20,000 bases of DNA from Glandiceps talaboti (GCF_964340395.1 NC_135557.1:15289867-15309866); one strand, 5' to 3'. Counted from the stretch's first letter, positions 1 through 11,803 are shown. Made by a program: numbers and translations. The notes: generated by a model not told the origin, from the sequence alone.

Positions 1-3
1 CAT

Positions 4-7
4 GCAC

Positions 8-38
<31 letters not shown>

Positions 39-50
39 TACATATACACT
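4..50. repeat. (CACATA)n microsatellite
   Basis: The window opens inside a hexanucleotide tandem repeat of the form CACATA that decays into CATATACACT. It may extend beyond the left edge. No coding signal is associated with it. Confidence 0.9.
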
Positions 51-1015
51 GTTTACTTTTTAATATTCTCCAAACTGTGCAATGCCAACATACCACTATA
101 ATGTAATTATAGATATTGCTATATTTAATAGTGTATATTTAAGCGAAAGTGTACTACAGTAATGAACATGATAAGTATATAAATGACAAACGTAATTTCA
201 AAAATCAAGATACTATCCAAAATTGGCAAAACAACAACTATTTAAAAATTGTGTACAATCCAAACGGACTGAATTACCAGACTTAAATTCAATACAGCAC
301 TAATTATATGATAAAATGTTGGCAAGGTGATGGGAAATGTTTAAGAAAGACCGTTGATACAATACTGGGAGAAAACAACGATAAAATATATTACTGGAGT
401 TGTGATCAGTTCTTGATAGCTGGGATTACGATGTCTTTTTTCATCCATAATGGCCTTCTAGACTAGTCTTGTTCGCGAATAGCATTGCCATTCCTTTCCC
501 AACAATAATGTCCTCATTAAACTTATGTGTAACATTTAAAGTGAAAATAATCGCGAATCGTCGAATTGATAAGGTGATTATTGATAATAATAATAATAAT
601 AATCTTTATGTATATTGCACAATTATTTAAGTATATTATGAACACTTGTCTCCCAAGAAGTCCAGTGAGGACCATGCCTAATGGATTCAGTGTAATTGCA
701 TTCAAAAGAGCATACATATTCAAAATCACACAGTCTTGAACATCAAGACATGTCAAAAACATATTACAGGATAAATTATTAAGGAATCTAAAACACTGTT
801 TGCTGTAAAGTGTGATGTGATTGATATTAGACGGACAGGAGATTTCCAATGAAAATAGATCGGTACCAATCATATAATTATTCAACTTATCATAATTTTG
901 ACACAATTCTGATAACCCTGTCTCCTGTTGCAAATACAAGAATATGAGAAATCCTTAGATAAAACTCTGTTATGTACTGTTTTCATGCGTAGTGTAAAAG
1001 TGCATTCATGTGCAG
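51..1015. other. Region 3' of the PAN exon, no supported gene
   Basis: This AT-rich stretch lies downstream (minus sense) of the PAN-like terminal exon and would include its 3' UTR. It contains an (AAT)n run at 583-603. A minus-strand open frame covers 523-939, but it has no ATG at its start, no recognisable domain, and its C-terminal part is translated microsatellite. No convincing AATAAA on the minus strand was found close to the stop at 1016, so the transcript end is undetermined. Confidence 0.5.
583..603. repeat. (AAT)n microsatellite
   Basis: A run of about six AAT/ATA trinucleotides. On the minus strand it reads as an (ATT)n tail, a form also seen at the 3' ends of some non-LTR retrotransposons, but no retrotransposon protein was recognised next to it. 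Confidence 0.8.
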
Positions 1016-1395
1016 TTAACTCCAAGTACAGCGTTTGAAGAACAACGTCCCTTGTATGTCAAGTATTACAGAGCCACTGCTCGTCTCCGAATACAGCTCA
1101 CACTGTGAGTAGACCCCACCTCTAAGGAATGCAAAGCTGTTACAGTTCTCTGAACCTGTGCACAACATAGCACACCTAATTGGCGATCGTGTATCTATAG
1201 ATGTGCTATAGATTGGTGATGAGTTAGTGTCAAGTTGTGATTTGTCTTTCACTTGGTTGAACCTGGGAGAATTCACCATTTGAGACTGGATGGTTGTTGT
1301 GGCAGTTTGCAGTGTTATGGTAGTTGGTGGTTGTGGTAGGGTTGTGGTCGTTGCCAATACCGTTGTGGCTGTTGGTTGTGCCGTCGATGCGATAA
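1016..1395 (-). CDS. Terminal exon with Thr-rich linker and PAN/Apple-like domain
   Basis: On the minus strand a strong acceptor (TTCTATCTTTTCAG) precedes an open frame that enters with two bases of a split codon (phase-1 intron) and runs about 125 codons to a TAA at 1018-1016. The first ~45 residues are a Thr/Pro/Gln-rich linker (for example ATTTTLPQPPTT) of the type that is often O-glycosylated in secreted or surface proteins. The remaining ~65 residues show a PAN/Apple pattern: RCAMLC, ENCNSFAF, SQCELY, and a closing FFKRC just before the stop. Five cysteines with this spacing are typical of the disulfide-linked fold that binds proteins or carbohydrates outside the cell. Phase-1 borders are usual for extracellular modules. 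Upstream exons and a signal peptide were not identified. Domain class is inferred from the pattern only; the exon is well supported. Confidence 0.7.
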
Positions 1396-1408
1396 CTGAA
1401 AAGATAGA

Positions 1409-1450
1409 AATATATATATATATATATGTGTGAATATATTTATATGTGTG

Positions 1451-1482
<32 letters not shown>

Positions 1483-1495
1483 TGTATGTATGTAG
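1409..1495. repeat. (TA)n and (TATG)n microsatellites
   Basis: A TA run (about 1409-1427) is followed by an interrupted TATG/TGTA tetranucleotide array to 1495. It lies just upstream of the PAN exon acceptor on the minus strand, so it is intronic. The tyrosine/cysteine/valine-rich open frame here is translated repeat, not a gene. Confidence 0.9.
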
Positions 1496-3716
1496 GGTCT
1501 TTAAGAATAAAAATAATTAATTTTTGTGTGGTCTTTTTTCATTTGAATAGCCCTTTATACTTTATCGAAACGGACAGTCTGAAAGGAAATCAAATATACA
1601 AAGCTATTTTTTGTGCATTCACTATTGTTGAACTAACAGCATCACATACACCGAGTTGAAGGGTCTTACCGTTGGGAACCTGAATGTCAGATAAAATCAA
1701 ATTCTTACCTTATTCTTTTTGTCTCTAAGGTATTCGGCAAAAGGTGTACTAAAACGTAGATAAGCTACTGCAAAAAATTTCCCAGTTACTTCAAATTACT
1801 AAATATACCATCAAAGCTGTGAAATCTGCGCCGTAATAACAGGAGGGTGTTGTATTTACAAGAACGTACACACTAATACTCTGTCAGTTGAAACTTTAAT
1901 CTCTGCTGTGTGATCAGTACCGAGGTTCATGTCAACGCCTGTTAGTAACCCTTGTACGCGAGACCTGTGTCCTTGAGACTTAGTTTTTCTATTCACTGAA
2001 ATGTGTATAAAACAATTGTTTTCTGAGGGAAACAAATTCATGTCGCATTATCAATATACAACTATAGTGAAATAAACGATTTTCATAAATAAAAATGGAG
2101 GAATCAATAATCGAATTACAACAAGATTTGGTAATGCGATTTGTTATGTCCAACTCTTTTCAGGACGGACTTCGACTTATTGAAATATCTCTGTTTATAG
2201 AGCTTTCGTATAATTAATTCGGAGTTTATTACACACGAACAGTTCCGACACTTATTCATGTTCCGCAATGTATATGTGGTTCTTATGCCAACCTGTTAGT
2301 AAACGAGAAACAGTTTAACCTCACACAAAGTTTGAACATGCCAGTGTCTCTTAGTATACTGCGCTTGCGCTCGTCAACAATTGAAATATCTAGAATGGGC
2401 GTCCCAGTTTACTGTCAGAAACACCTACATATACATAAACATGTACACATGTTTCCACCAGAGTCTGATTTTTGCAATGACGAGGAAAAAACAGGAATTG
2501 ACAAGTAATTCATTCTATTTAATTCGGGACTGCGGTAGTAAACTTCGAACAAACATTCTTTAGTTGTAATCGACCAAATCGGTGCGTCGTATTTGTAGAA
2601 AATGGTTTTCATCGATCAACACACAGCAGGTGTCAAAAATAAGTAGATGAGAAATAACTAAATGTAGATAATAATAAAAGGATAACTTTTTTCGGAAAAC
2701 GAAAGAGAACCATGGGTGTGCTAGAATTTGAAATGCATAATAAATGGAAATAAGTCCGAATAACCATTGTACATGCTTTGGTCGAATTGTTAAAAAAAAT
2801 CCAAAGAAAAGGAGTCAATAACATTAAGTTTATAATTTACAGTCCTTTAACATATCATCTCTAAGTTTAGAAAAACAGTGTGTTTGTAAGGATTGTTGAC
2901 ACAGGTTTCGAGATATCAACAGTAAACTTGACCTTGACTTTGAGGAGGAATTATCAAAATCAAGCCATTCTTGCCTGTCACAAACCCTTTGAAGTATTCG
3001 GTTGCTACCAAGTTTATATTAAATCTTTCCCACAGGTAAAATAAAAGAAAATAAATACACACAATGAAATCTTTTTGTGCTCTTAGCACGTTTTACGTAT
3101 TGATGGTCATTCAAATGTCTCTCTCATATAATCACATATGGACTTTCTCTTTACAGCAGTGATCTTTGCCCTTGAATATGACATTCTGGGTCAATAATCA
3201 AAATCAACCCTTTTCTTGAATATTGTAGACAGTCTGTATAATTTATGTTGCCATTTTCATTTTAGAATAGGTGGGGTAGCTAGATTTCCTTTCCATTTTT
3301 TTCTCTTTTTTTCGTGTCTGAGTGTCTAGTTCAGGGTTGCCATGTTTTCCAAATGGTCTCTGTGTTGTTTATTTCTTCCTATCAGATGTACAACCATTGC
3401 AGATTGGGAGAACAATTTTATAATTATTGTTGTTGTTTTTTTAATTTTTTAAAAAGATTTTTGCGATTTTATTTTATTTTTCTTGACTATGTAAAAAAGA
3501 AGTCTAGTGTCGGTATTGAAAGGCTAGGTGGGGTCGGATAACAGGAACCAAACAATTATTATTTTTAGGCCTCAGTTCTCCTGGTTCAGAGGTCGTTGAG
3601 ATTTGGCATATAATTGTAACAAATGAGATGGTTAAACGAAGCATTTTCAATTATTAATCAGTCATATGAAGAAAATCAATAGATGTAAATCTGATACATG
3701 AACAATTGTTAAATAA
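1496..3716. other. Probable intron/intergenic DNA, no supported gene
   Basis: AT-rich sequence with only short chance open frames on both strands and no domain that I recognise. If the PAN gene continues upstream on the minus strand, part of this is its intron. T-rich tracts occur at 3290-3480. Confidence 0.5.
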
Positions 3717-3873
3717 TCACACTATAGTAAGTTTGTATAGAATGTCTCTATGACTACTCGATGGTACCACCCAGGCCGAGTCATTGTTATTTATAAACCG
3801 TATGATTTCGTTGAAAATGTCATCGTGTTTGTTGATAAGCATGTCGGGGCAACAATGACACATCAACACAAGC
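3717..3873 (-). CDS. Candidate short terminal exon, unrecognised protein
   Basis: On the minus strand an acceptor (AACTTCATATTTCAG) with an upstream CTAAAC branch-point-like motif opens a frame that takes one base from the split codon and then runs 51 codons to a TGA at 3719-3717. The peptide has ordinary amino-acid composition, with segments such as VLMCHCCPDMLINKHDD and FNEIIRFINNND, unlike the repetitive chance frames around it. I do not recognise a family. No partner exon ending in phase 2 was found upstream. It could be the end of an independent minus-strand gene lying between the PAN exon and the DED gene, or a chance frame next to a splice-like site. Confidence 0.35.
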
Positions 3874-6800
3874 CTGAAATATGAAGTTGTTTAGATTTGA
3901 TTAGAAACCACAAGAATACACCATATGTTATCTTTTGAAGAGTTTCAGTATGATTTAGTACATACATTGAAGATAACAAATATATTGTGTCATATAAACT
4001 TTGATAATATCGTTTATGCAATATATAATTTTCTAGGTTTATTTAACAAGTTGTAATCAAGCTACTTTTCATCGACTTTTTATAAAGTCATCTGTTGAAA
4101 TCGAAACTGTACTGTTTTGATTGAAAGTAACTACCCGTCATTTAGCCTAGTAAGGTCAAAATATGTAACTAGACATAGTACTAACATTTAAAGCAAATTG
4201 CTGATTTCTGTCATGTGTAGATAAAATGTACACACGAACTTGGTCTACTTCGCGTTAACAACATTTTGTTTCAATAACGATAAATTAATGATCTATCGTA
4301 CATTTTTCTTGACAAAATGACAACTATCGCTAAGCTGACAACACTAGTTATGTTCCTGTGCAAAATGAACATTAAATCTAAATATGCTATCATGTTTCTT
4401 TCATTTATTCTTGATCTTTAGATGTGAAGTAGGTGCTTTTGTTACATGTAAAACGGTTATGCGCAAGTGTTTTTTTGGCTTTGCCTTCAGTGACTGTTCA
4501 AGTTTGCCGATATTTGGATGATCTTCCCCTCCCACCCCCATGTTTAAACATTTGAAATCAGACAACTAAATACATGTGTACGATGGCATAATTATAAGTA
4601 TCACGAGTCATCATAATTTTTCCTTCCGTCGGGTAAATGACGTAGCTGTTCGCATATCAAACGATCATGTACTAGCAATGTGAATAAACTATTCAAGTTT
4701 TTTGTTGAAATGCTAAACTCATAAAGTGATTTAAGCTGCCCATTTATATGTGTTTGAAGTACTAGCTAAAAATGTGTGGGCGGTGGACTTTAACACTCTG
4801 GTGTGGTTGGCAAACACGGTACTTGTGTAGAATGCATCGTGTGTTCCCATTCAACTGTATACATGTTATCTCATTGTCTGTGTTTACTTCATTGTCAAAT
4901 AGCCAGGACAAAAATGAGAATTACTGATAACGCAATGGCATCCGTAAACAATTCGGCTATACCTCGTTCCTATGTGAGGCGTATAATGGCCGATTCAAGT
5001 GGCTAGATAATAGGGGTTGACCAGCGCGGCGTGCTCTGAAGCGTTGTGCCCATTTTGTTTGAAACTTGAAGAAAAAACACTCATTTTAGAAAAAGTGTTA
5101 AAAGTGTTTTATTTGTGGACTATAAACAAACGAGAATCAGAGTCTTCTGGAATAATTCAACCATTTCCGAATTCCTTAATTTGTTTATTCTGCCACGATA
5201 GTCGTCCCTGAACTCAAACACATAAATTTCGTCTTCAGTCAAAGCATCAACAGGACATGTGCTGTTCAAGCGTTCGTGCACGACTGAACGTCGTTTTTAT
5301 ACTTAAATTATCATGTGATGCCATTCCCTTCTAGACTCTGAACTGGACTCTGTCAGATACTCACACACACATATAAACAAACATGTTTTGAATTGACATG
5401 GAGGACATTGACATGACACAAAGACCTGTACAAGTAACTACCGTGAACTAATAAACAAAAACGGATATATCACTTAACTATTTCTTAAAATGTGGCCATT
5501 GTTTTCATGGGTATTTTTTTTAACTTATAGAAAGTGATTGTGCAAATAAGTAGATACTTTATTAGTTGGTAGGATCTTCAAAGCGATCTTTTATAATTGA
5601 ATTCTGGATTTGGATAACGAAAATTTTAACATAAACTAGTAAGCTGATGTATCGTTTGAGGGCTCCCTTCATATATCGAAACGGTGATGCTGACCTCATT
5701 GACAGATTGACTGAGAGTCAATGTTTTTAGTTCCGTCAGGGTTTGTTTCTGAGTTGCTTATATTTTGTTGTTGTCTGTGGTTTTGATATTCATTATTCAT
5801 AAATTTAATGTATTTTTTGTCAATAAGGTTAATATCAGTGACAGGTACAGTACACCAGTATTTTCATTTTAGTGTGTGCTCGCATTGACAACGTCGAGTA
5901 ATATGACGCAGCAACATCTCTGCCGTTTGATTGTTGTTGTCAAAAATTATATTACATTGATTAATCCAGTTTGGGTCAGTATATAGATGCATGGCTGTAA
6001 ATATATGGTATCCGCATCAACACTTTCAATTACCACGACAATATAGTGCAATCATAATGAAATGTTATACTCATTCCCTTCTCTTTCATTAACGTCTCTA
6101 CTCTTTTCATCATCTGCCCTTATTTTTCTTTTGCACGAGTAGACAGGTATATTCTTACACTCTTTAACCCTCTCATCATTATTTTTGTATTACCGGGTCC
6201 CCCATTTTCTACCCATAAACCGATGTCAAGGAATTGTTAGTTTACAGACCAGTAACACAGGAGAAGTATAATGAATCATTGTTACCTACCGTATTAATAA
6301 TAAAACCCGCATACTTATTTGTATTTGTATACAAAATATTACAAAACAACAATACTAAACAAAGAAAAATATGATAGCAGAAAGAATATCAAACAAGCAG
6401 AACAGTAAACCAAAATAAACGAAATCTATGACATAAAAAGATATTTACATATTTAATGGGGAAATAATATTCAATGGGGAAAGAGATGTGACTTCATTAC
6501 TATCAATTCCAAAAGTTATTTAGAAAATATTCATGGAGTATTCTATGCATTAAGTTACATTGATTCTGCATTGACTTGGTTGATATTGATTGCTGGTAAA
6601 ATTGTAATCGAAATCGAAGTCTATGCATTCGGAGAGGGGTATGTGTTGAACCATTTAGCGAGCTGGGCATTTGCTAACGTTCTTTCCATAAATATTTGTA
6701 ATAGATTGATAATTGAAAGTGAATTTGGTTGTGTTCAGAGGCGAAACTTGTTTATACAGTGATTTTTCCCGAGTTCACCCACTTTCTCCTGATAACGATC

Positions 6801-8862
6801 GGTACCATTGTCAAAATGAACGCATGTCACGAGAAGCACAGTGAGGTCTTCGTCTGCCATGCATTATATCGTTGTACAATGTATCAAGTCGTCGTGTTTT
6901 ACTGCATGCCCTTAATTGAATAAATACCATCGCCAGTCGCACATTGAGCAGTTTATCTAGTCACCTGCTAAGAGGTCAATTTTTGTGGGATCGTCTGTCG
7001 AGATTGAAGTGACGTAGGTAACGTAGATGGGTAAAACTGATCACTCAATTCATGCTCATCAGAACAAATATTACTGCCAAGATATCCCTGTTTGCAGACG
7101 GTGTACGGTAACTTCCGTTGGTTTTATTTTCAATTCGGGGGCGAAAATCAATGGCTAGAAAGCAGCACGAAAGTAATAAAAAGTGACAATGTGACACTTC
7201 TGTACGTCATGTAAAATGAACTTGCCGATACAACCAGAAACTATATACAACAATTGCAACAAGTGAAGTTGCGTCCCAAATTATCGCGTGATCTCGTCTC
7301 TTAAATGATGTGGCAAATTGTGCGGTAATGGCGGAAGGTTCAAAACATTTTGTTTACGAACGAATTATTCTCTGAAGCCGTACGTCGTTACAAGGGTCAC
7401 TTTGACTTGCATCCATGGACGAGGCAGTTGATTACATGGTAAAGGTTGGTTCTACACGATCTTTTACAGTATTTGAAATATTGAAAAAATGGCAATTTTA
7501 AACAATTTTACAACCTTAATATTTTATACATTGTCCTTTTTGTCCAAACCCTGTGTAATTAAACCCCAACTCTAGTATTAAGTATCTGGATTCACGTTGT
7601 CTGAACAATACCATGCCACGTCTTTTAATGTCTGTACATGTGTAAACAACCCTTGATATTTCTAACCCTCTGAACGCCTATCGCAACATTCATGCACGTT
7701 GTGTAGGACTGGTTAGGAAGTATCTTACCGAAGATCACTGTACGCCGTGAAAGCAAACATTGCACTACACCAAAAACACTCGATCGGTTGTAATTATCAA
7801 TATCAATATATATATGCTGAACTCGAAACCAAGATCCTCAAAATACTAGGCAGGCGCATTACAACCGGACCCCCCCCCCCCCGACCAATCGATGTCATTA
7901 CTACTCGACATTACCCCTCTATCGTACGACACATACAATTTCGTGATTCTCATTCTATACCATCTCCGGAGCTCTTTAAGACACTTTTCCCTACAAGATA
8001 AATGATATCTTATAAGTGTTGCGAGGAACTGGAGTCGGCTTCTATCTCAGCACTCCGTGGTACTCACACTATCACACTTGGCCCAGGGCTCGGAATTAGT
8101 CACGTCTGAGAAGAGATTTCTGCTTACCAGAATCACGTACCCGAGTGATTGCTGGATGATTTAATTCTCGTTTTATATCATTCGAATACGATGAAATTTA
8201 CACAAAGATTAAAACAGACAATCTCGCCTGAAAATCACGTCATTTTTAATATTAGCTGACACTGTTCCTTTGCCAATCATATGAATTTTGCTGACATCAT
8301 GTATGCCCAGAATAGTAATCGCTAAGTCTAATTCTTAATTCACCCATTTAAAATGGCTGATATATATGGCCTACAATTCCGAAATATGATATTTTAGATC
8401 GTAACCTCAACCTGCGACGTGAGAAATGGAGAAATATGATGTGTATGGCATAGCCAAAACTTTTGTTTGAATGCTGAACTAAGTTATATTGTCCGATATA
8501 CAAGTGTAATTGGAAATAAGTTAGCATATAAGAACCTTCCAGCATTAGCCTTTAGTCTTACGCTAGACAATCAATATATACTGTGTTTAATATTCTTATA
8601 TTTATATGTGGTTTATGATATGCCTTTCCACACAATTATTGAAATGATAAAAACAGTACACTTTAAAGTTTACCGATGCCATTTTTTATCACCTTGATCG
8701 ATTGTCTCTATTATGCTTTGTTCTAATTGTACGTTATGGTATTTGTGTGTTTCTATACAGGTTTTGTTCAGACATTGTTCCTATCCTAAAAATAGCTATA
8801 AAAAGATATGGGTTAACTTGAATACTGTATGTTTACAAGAAGGATTGTCAACACAGAAATAA
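3874..8862. other. Long region without supported genes
   Basis: About 5 kb of AT-rich sequence with scattered short open frames that show no domain, no splice-consistent structure and no RNA gene. Notable local features are a 13-base poly-C run at 7870-7882 and a slightly GC-richer, CpG-containing stretch at about 7080-7440. That stretch carries two short ATG-started frames, at 7327 and 7415, the second followed by a donor-like ATG|GTAAAG. It could be a promoter and first exon on the plus strand, but there is nothing downstream to confirm this. Confidence 0.45.
7870..7882. repeat. Poly-C homopolymer (13 nt)
   Basis: Thirteen consecutive C residues in otherwise AT-rich DNA. The length is likely variable and prone to sequencing error. 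Confidence 0.9.
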
Positions 8863-9180
8863 CAGTATTTTTCACGTAGGCTTACCAGTCTCAACAAGAA
8901 ATTAAATACTACATTGTTCATGTGGGCTTACCAATCTCACAAGAGATGCTGCATTTTTCAAGTGAACTTAACAATGTCAGTAAGAAACACTGTGTTTTTC
9001 GAGTGACCTTAGCGATATCACTGAGAAATGTTTTTTTTTTTCAAGTCAGCTTACCAATCTCATAAGAAATACTGCATTTTTCAATTAGACATACAATCTC
9101 ACAAGAAATACTGCAAGAGCACATGCCGATGTCGTATTTTCAATTCGGCTTACCAATGTTACTGGGAAGATTCTTCATAC
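8863..9180. repeat. Degenerate ~41-bp minisatellite, about seven units
   Basis: A motif of the form TTTTTCAAGTG..CTTACC, then AATCTCACAAGAAATACTG, recurs. The CTTACC core or its variants begin at 8881, 8927, 8967, 9008, 9050, about 9089 and 9149, giving spacings of 46, 40, 41, 42, ~39 and ~60. Unit 5 contains a run of T. Units differ at many positions, so the array is old. The period is mostly not a multiple of three, so it is unlikely to encode a repeat protein even though a short open frame crosses it. I see no link to a known satellite. Confidence 0.75.
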
Positions 9181-9288
9181 ATATGTAGAGAGCAATGCAT
9201 ATTTACTTGTCATACGTATTCAAAGTATTCTAAAAATCGCTGAAATAGGTCATTAAAACACAAACATACAAACTCAAATGCACAACAA

Positions 9289-9313
9289 ACTAACAAACAA
9301 ACAAACAAACAAA
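9289..9313. repeat. (CAAA)n microsatellite
   Basis: Six tandem copies of ACAA/CAAA just downstream of the minisatellite. Confidence 0.85.
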
Positions 9314-10811
9314 ATTACAAAAACGAAGCGATATACAGAAAAGAGTTATATCAACGAACGTATTTTAATATTGTTATAAATAATATTCAAATTATAAAAT
9401 TATAAATATAACAAGAGCTAACTCAATACAAAGTATATTCTATTTTTCAATCAAATGATAATATGCTGTATGAAAGGAAATGTTTGTTTCCAAAGATACA
9501 AGTTCTACATGTATATATTGTAACCCACATCCTACATGCCGCGGACCGTGTTAACAAACATATCAACTTTACACATCAATAGCACTTGTCAGCGTTGGGT
9601 TTGTCACAAAGATCTGTTGTCCATTTCTAACACATTCTACCAGTTAAATTCAACCTTAGTTATAAATAAAAAATATCTATGAATATTTTATGATAGACCG
9701 GATCAGTCGCCATCTGATGTTGTCTCGGTGATCCTAGTTGCTACGCATGCGTCCATGGATGTCTGTGTGGTAGGTTGCTAGTTATATCATCGATGAAGTC
9801 TGTAGGCTACGCCCTGACGAGGCGCCCTCACACATCGGTCAACCCCTCGGCCGGTGAGGACGCAACGACACGACGTATCTTATAGTCTAGATCATCTGTC
9901 TTCGACAGTCGGTGATTCTAGCCATTTTTTGTTTTCATTCGTAAACAATAATTCTGCTCACCCATTGCCGATTTCCATCAAAATCAGATAGTTAGTAATT
10001 GGGTACAATACGCAAAGGATAATATTCTTACTCTAAACTTACTCTTACTCAAAAATCAAACACGAATCGAAGATAATTCGCAATCTTCAACCAAGCTCAC
10101 AAACCTAGGGGGACCCTACCATATATATGACGTAGGGCAATACTTAAACTTGCAGATCGTAACATGCAAAGACTGCAGACAATTAAATTCATTATGTCAG
10201 AAGCATTAGCATTGTACGTGTTATCACTGGCTGTAAGGTAACTGATAAACATTTTTTTTCAGTTACCATGTAGAACAGTGATAAACAATTTAGAGATCTG
10301 TTAGTAATTACAAGGCTGGGGATTGGGGGAAATTAAGTGTGACCTGTTACGTAAAAGGTGACCCTCCCCCTCTCCATTTCCTTATATGTGATCCTCCTTC
10401 AATTTCCTTTCTCTAAAAAAACCCGACCCTCTATCAACTTCATAATATCATATCACAAGACACTGGGTCGAAATGTTGTCAGAAGTGAAAATAGACCCAA
10501 GTCTGAGACTCGATGTTAATGGCTCGATCCAATACTGCCGCCATCGGTGCCATGGCATTAGTTATGTCATACAGCAATTGTGTGAAGGCACTGTGTGAAT
10601 TAAGTCCAATGCTTGGCTCTAATTGACACAGCTGAAGGTAAGAGCCCCTCCCCCTCAGGACTAGTCGGGTGCTACCAATATTGCGTGGACCAATGTCAAC
10701 ATACATACTAAAGGGCATTGCCCCAGTGTTATTGCACACAGTTCGCCATTCTCTCCAGCTTCACCCCTTCCTAATATCACAATGAATAATTCATGTATTG
10801 CACACATGGTC
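9314..10811. other. Intergenic stretch with GC-richer patch
   Basis: No supported gene. The interval 9690-9915 is clearly GC-richer and CpG-rich relative to its surroundings and ends in an imperfect stem-loop (CTAGATCA..CTGTC, loop TTC, GACAG..TGATTCTAG) at about 9886-9920. A minus-strand frame at 10479-10760 has ordinary composition (for example YVDIGPRNIGSTRLVL) but lacks a clear start, splice border or recognised domain; it may be a remnant of a mobile element or gene. Confidence 0.4.
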
Positions 10812-10814
10812 AAC

Positions 10815-10935
10815 ATAGGGCTGTCGGTGGCTGAGCGGTTAGCTCGTACGCCTCTTACAGTCTACAGTCTCGATTCGAACCCGCCAAGCGTCGACTGGGT
10901 CTGATTAAAATCTAACCAGGTCTGGGGAAGGGTTC
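10815..10935 (+). mobile_element. tRNA-derived SINE-like sequence
   Basis: A polymerase III internal promoter is visible: box A as TGGCTGAGCGG at 10828-10838 and box B as GATTCGAACCC at 10872-10882, 44 bases apart. The spacing and the extra bases before box B resemble a class II (Ser/Leu-type) tRNA with a long variable arm. The cloverleaf is imperfect and there is no CCA or clear anticodon stem, so this is unlikely to be a functional tRNA. The sequence continues past box B into a GGTCTGATT..AATCTAACCAGG segment that would be the SINE body. Its 3' limit is uncertain and no target duplication was found. It lies next to the presumed 3' end of the DED gene, in antisense. Confidence 0.6.
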
Positions 10936-10959
10936 ATTCGCGATCATGTGTTGACATTG

Positions 10960-10972
10960 TTTATTGTTTATT
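10960..10972 (-). promoter_or_regulatory. Candidate polyadenylation signals for the DED gene
   Basis: Two overlapping-range AATAAA hexamers on the minus strand (10972-10967 and 10965-10960) lie about 410 bases into the presumed 3' UTR exon that starts at 11385. An ATTAAA near 11070 is an alternative. Which is used cannot be told from sequence. Confidence 0.35.
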
Positions 10973-11385
10973 TTCTTACCCGATATATTTTTTGCAAAGG
11001 CAAGGCAAGTGTGTACTTACAATAACAAAGACTTTCCACATTAATTTTTAGCAAATTGAATTGGTTGTATTTAATTACACATAAGGACTTCGCATATGTT
11101 AAATTTCAGTGTGGTTATTCAAGTAGGAAGCCATGTTAACATTGTTTTATAAATCCAAATCCAAAATAAATACCCAATCCTCATCTATATGGCAAGAGTG
11201 GTGCTGTCATGTATTGTTCATTTTGTGTCATTTGCATTTACTATTAAACTCAATGTCTCTCATTGAGCGGCAATTTCAAAGTGAAAAATTACTTAACAAG
11301 CAGCAAATAACTAGTTTTCCAAAATTGTCGTCTTGACATTGTTATAGTCATGCATTGAACCAGCTGGGATGTCATCTTTTATATT
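10960..11385 (-). other. Putative 3' UTR exon of the DED gene
   Basis: The DED exon carries a strong donor (GCTG|GTAAGTATAC, intron from 11803) only 26 bases after its stop codon. A matching acceptor (TATTTTTACTTTGCAG) lies at 11400-11386, predicting a 418-base intron inside the 3' UTR. The downstream exon has no long frame in continuation, as expected of untranslated sequence. Because the stop is less than 50 bases before the junction, the transcript should not be a nonsense-mediated decay target by the usual rule. Confidence 0.45.
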
Positions 11386-11803
11386 CTGCAAAGTAAAAAT
11401 ACATATAATGAAATGTTACACAATTGTCACATTTCTTCATCACATTCACTCATGATTGACATTGAAATAGAACCTCCAGTGATTTATTGACACAGACCAT
11501 TTGGTGCAACAATGTTGAACTTTTATGTCACTTTACCTCAGTGATATCGTGAGTTATTAACACAAATCATTTGGCGAAAAAATGTTCAACTTTATGTCAC
11601 TTTACTTTCACGAATGCAATTTACATCGGGACATTATTAGATATACAAAATATTGCAGTACAGAATCATATGAATATGTATTTTCACCAAAATTAAGTTT
11701 TGTAAGAAGCTAACATCTGATATTGATATCAAATATTCCATTTCTAACATTCAAGCGGTTGTTTCTATGCAATGGCATATGATGTGTTGACATGTATACT
11801 TAC

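Noticed and set aside
523-939. 138-codon minus-strand open frame downstream of the PAN exon
   Set aside because: It starts at a non-ATG codon, shows no domain I recognise, its last third is translated AAT microsatellite, and no splice site defines it. A mobile-element remnant cannot be excluded.
4803-5006. Plus-strand frame ending ...RSYVRRIMADSSG as a possible exon
   Set aside because: The last part has coding-like composition and an AG precedes it, but the pyrimidine tract is weak, no family is recognised and no partner exon was found.
7327-7442. Plus-strand promoter and first exon with ATG at 7415 and donor at 7439
   Set aside because: The start context is weak, only eight codons precede the donor-like site, and no downstream exon could be linked; composition alone is not enough.
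8863-9180. CRISPR-like array
   Set aside because: The period is irregular, the units are diverged throughout with no distinct conserved repeat and unique spacer, and the genome is eukaryotic.
10828-10882. Functional tRNA gene
   Set aside because: Boxes A and B are present but the acceptor and anticodon stems do not pair convincingly and the sequence runs on into a SINE-like body.
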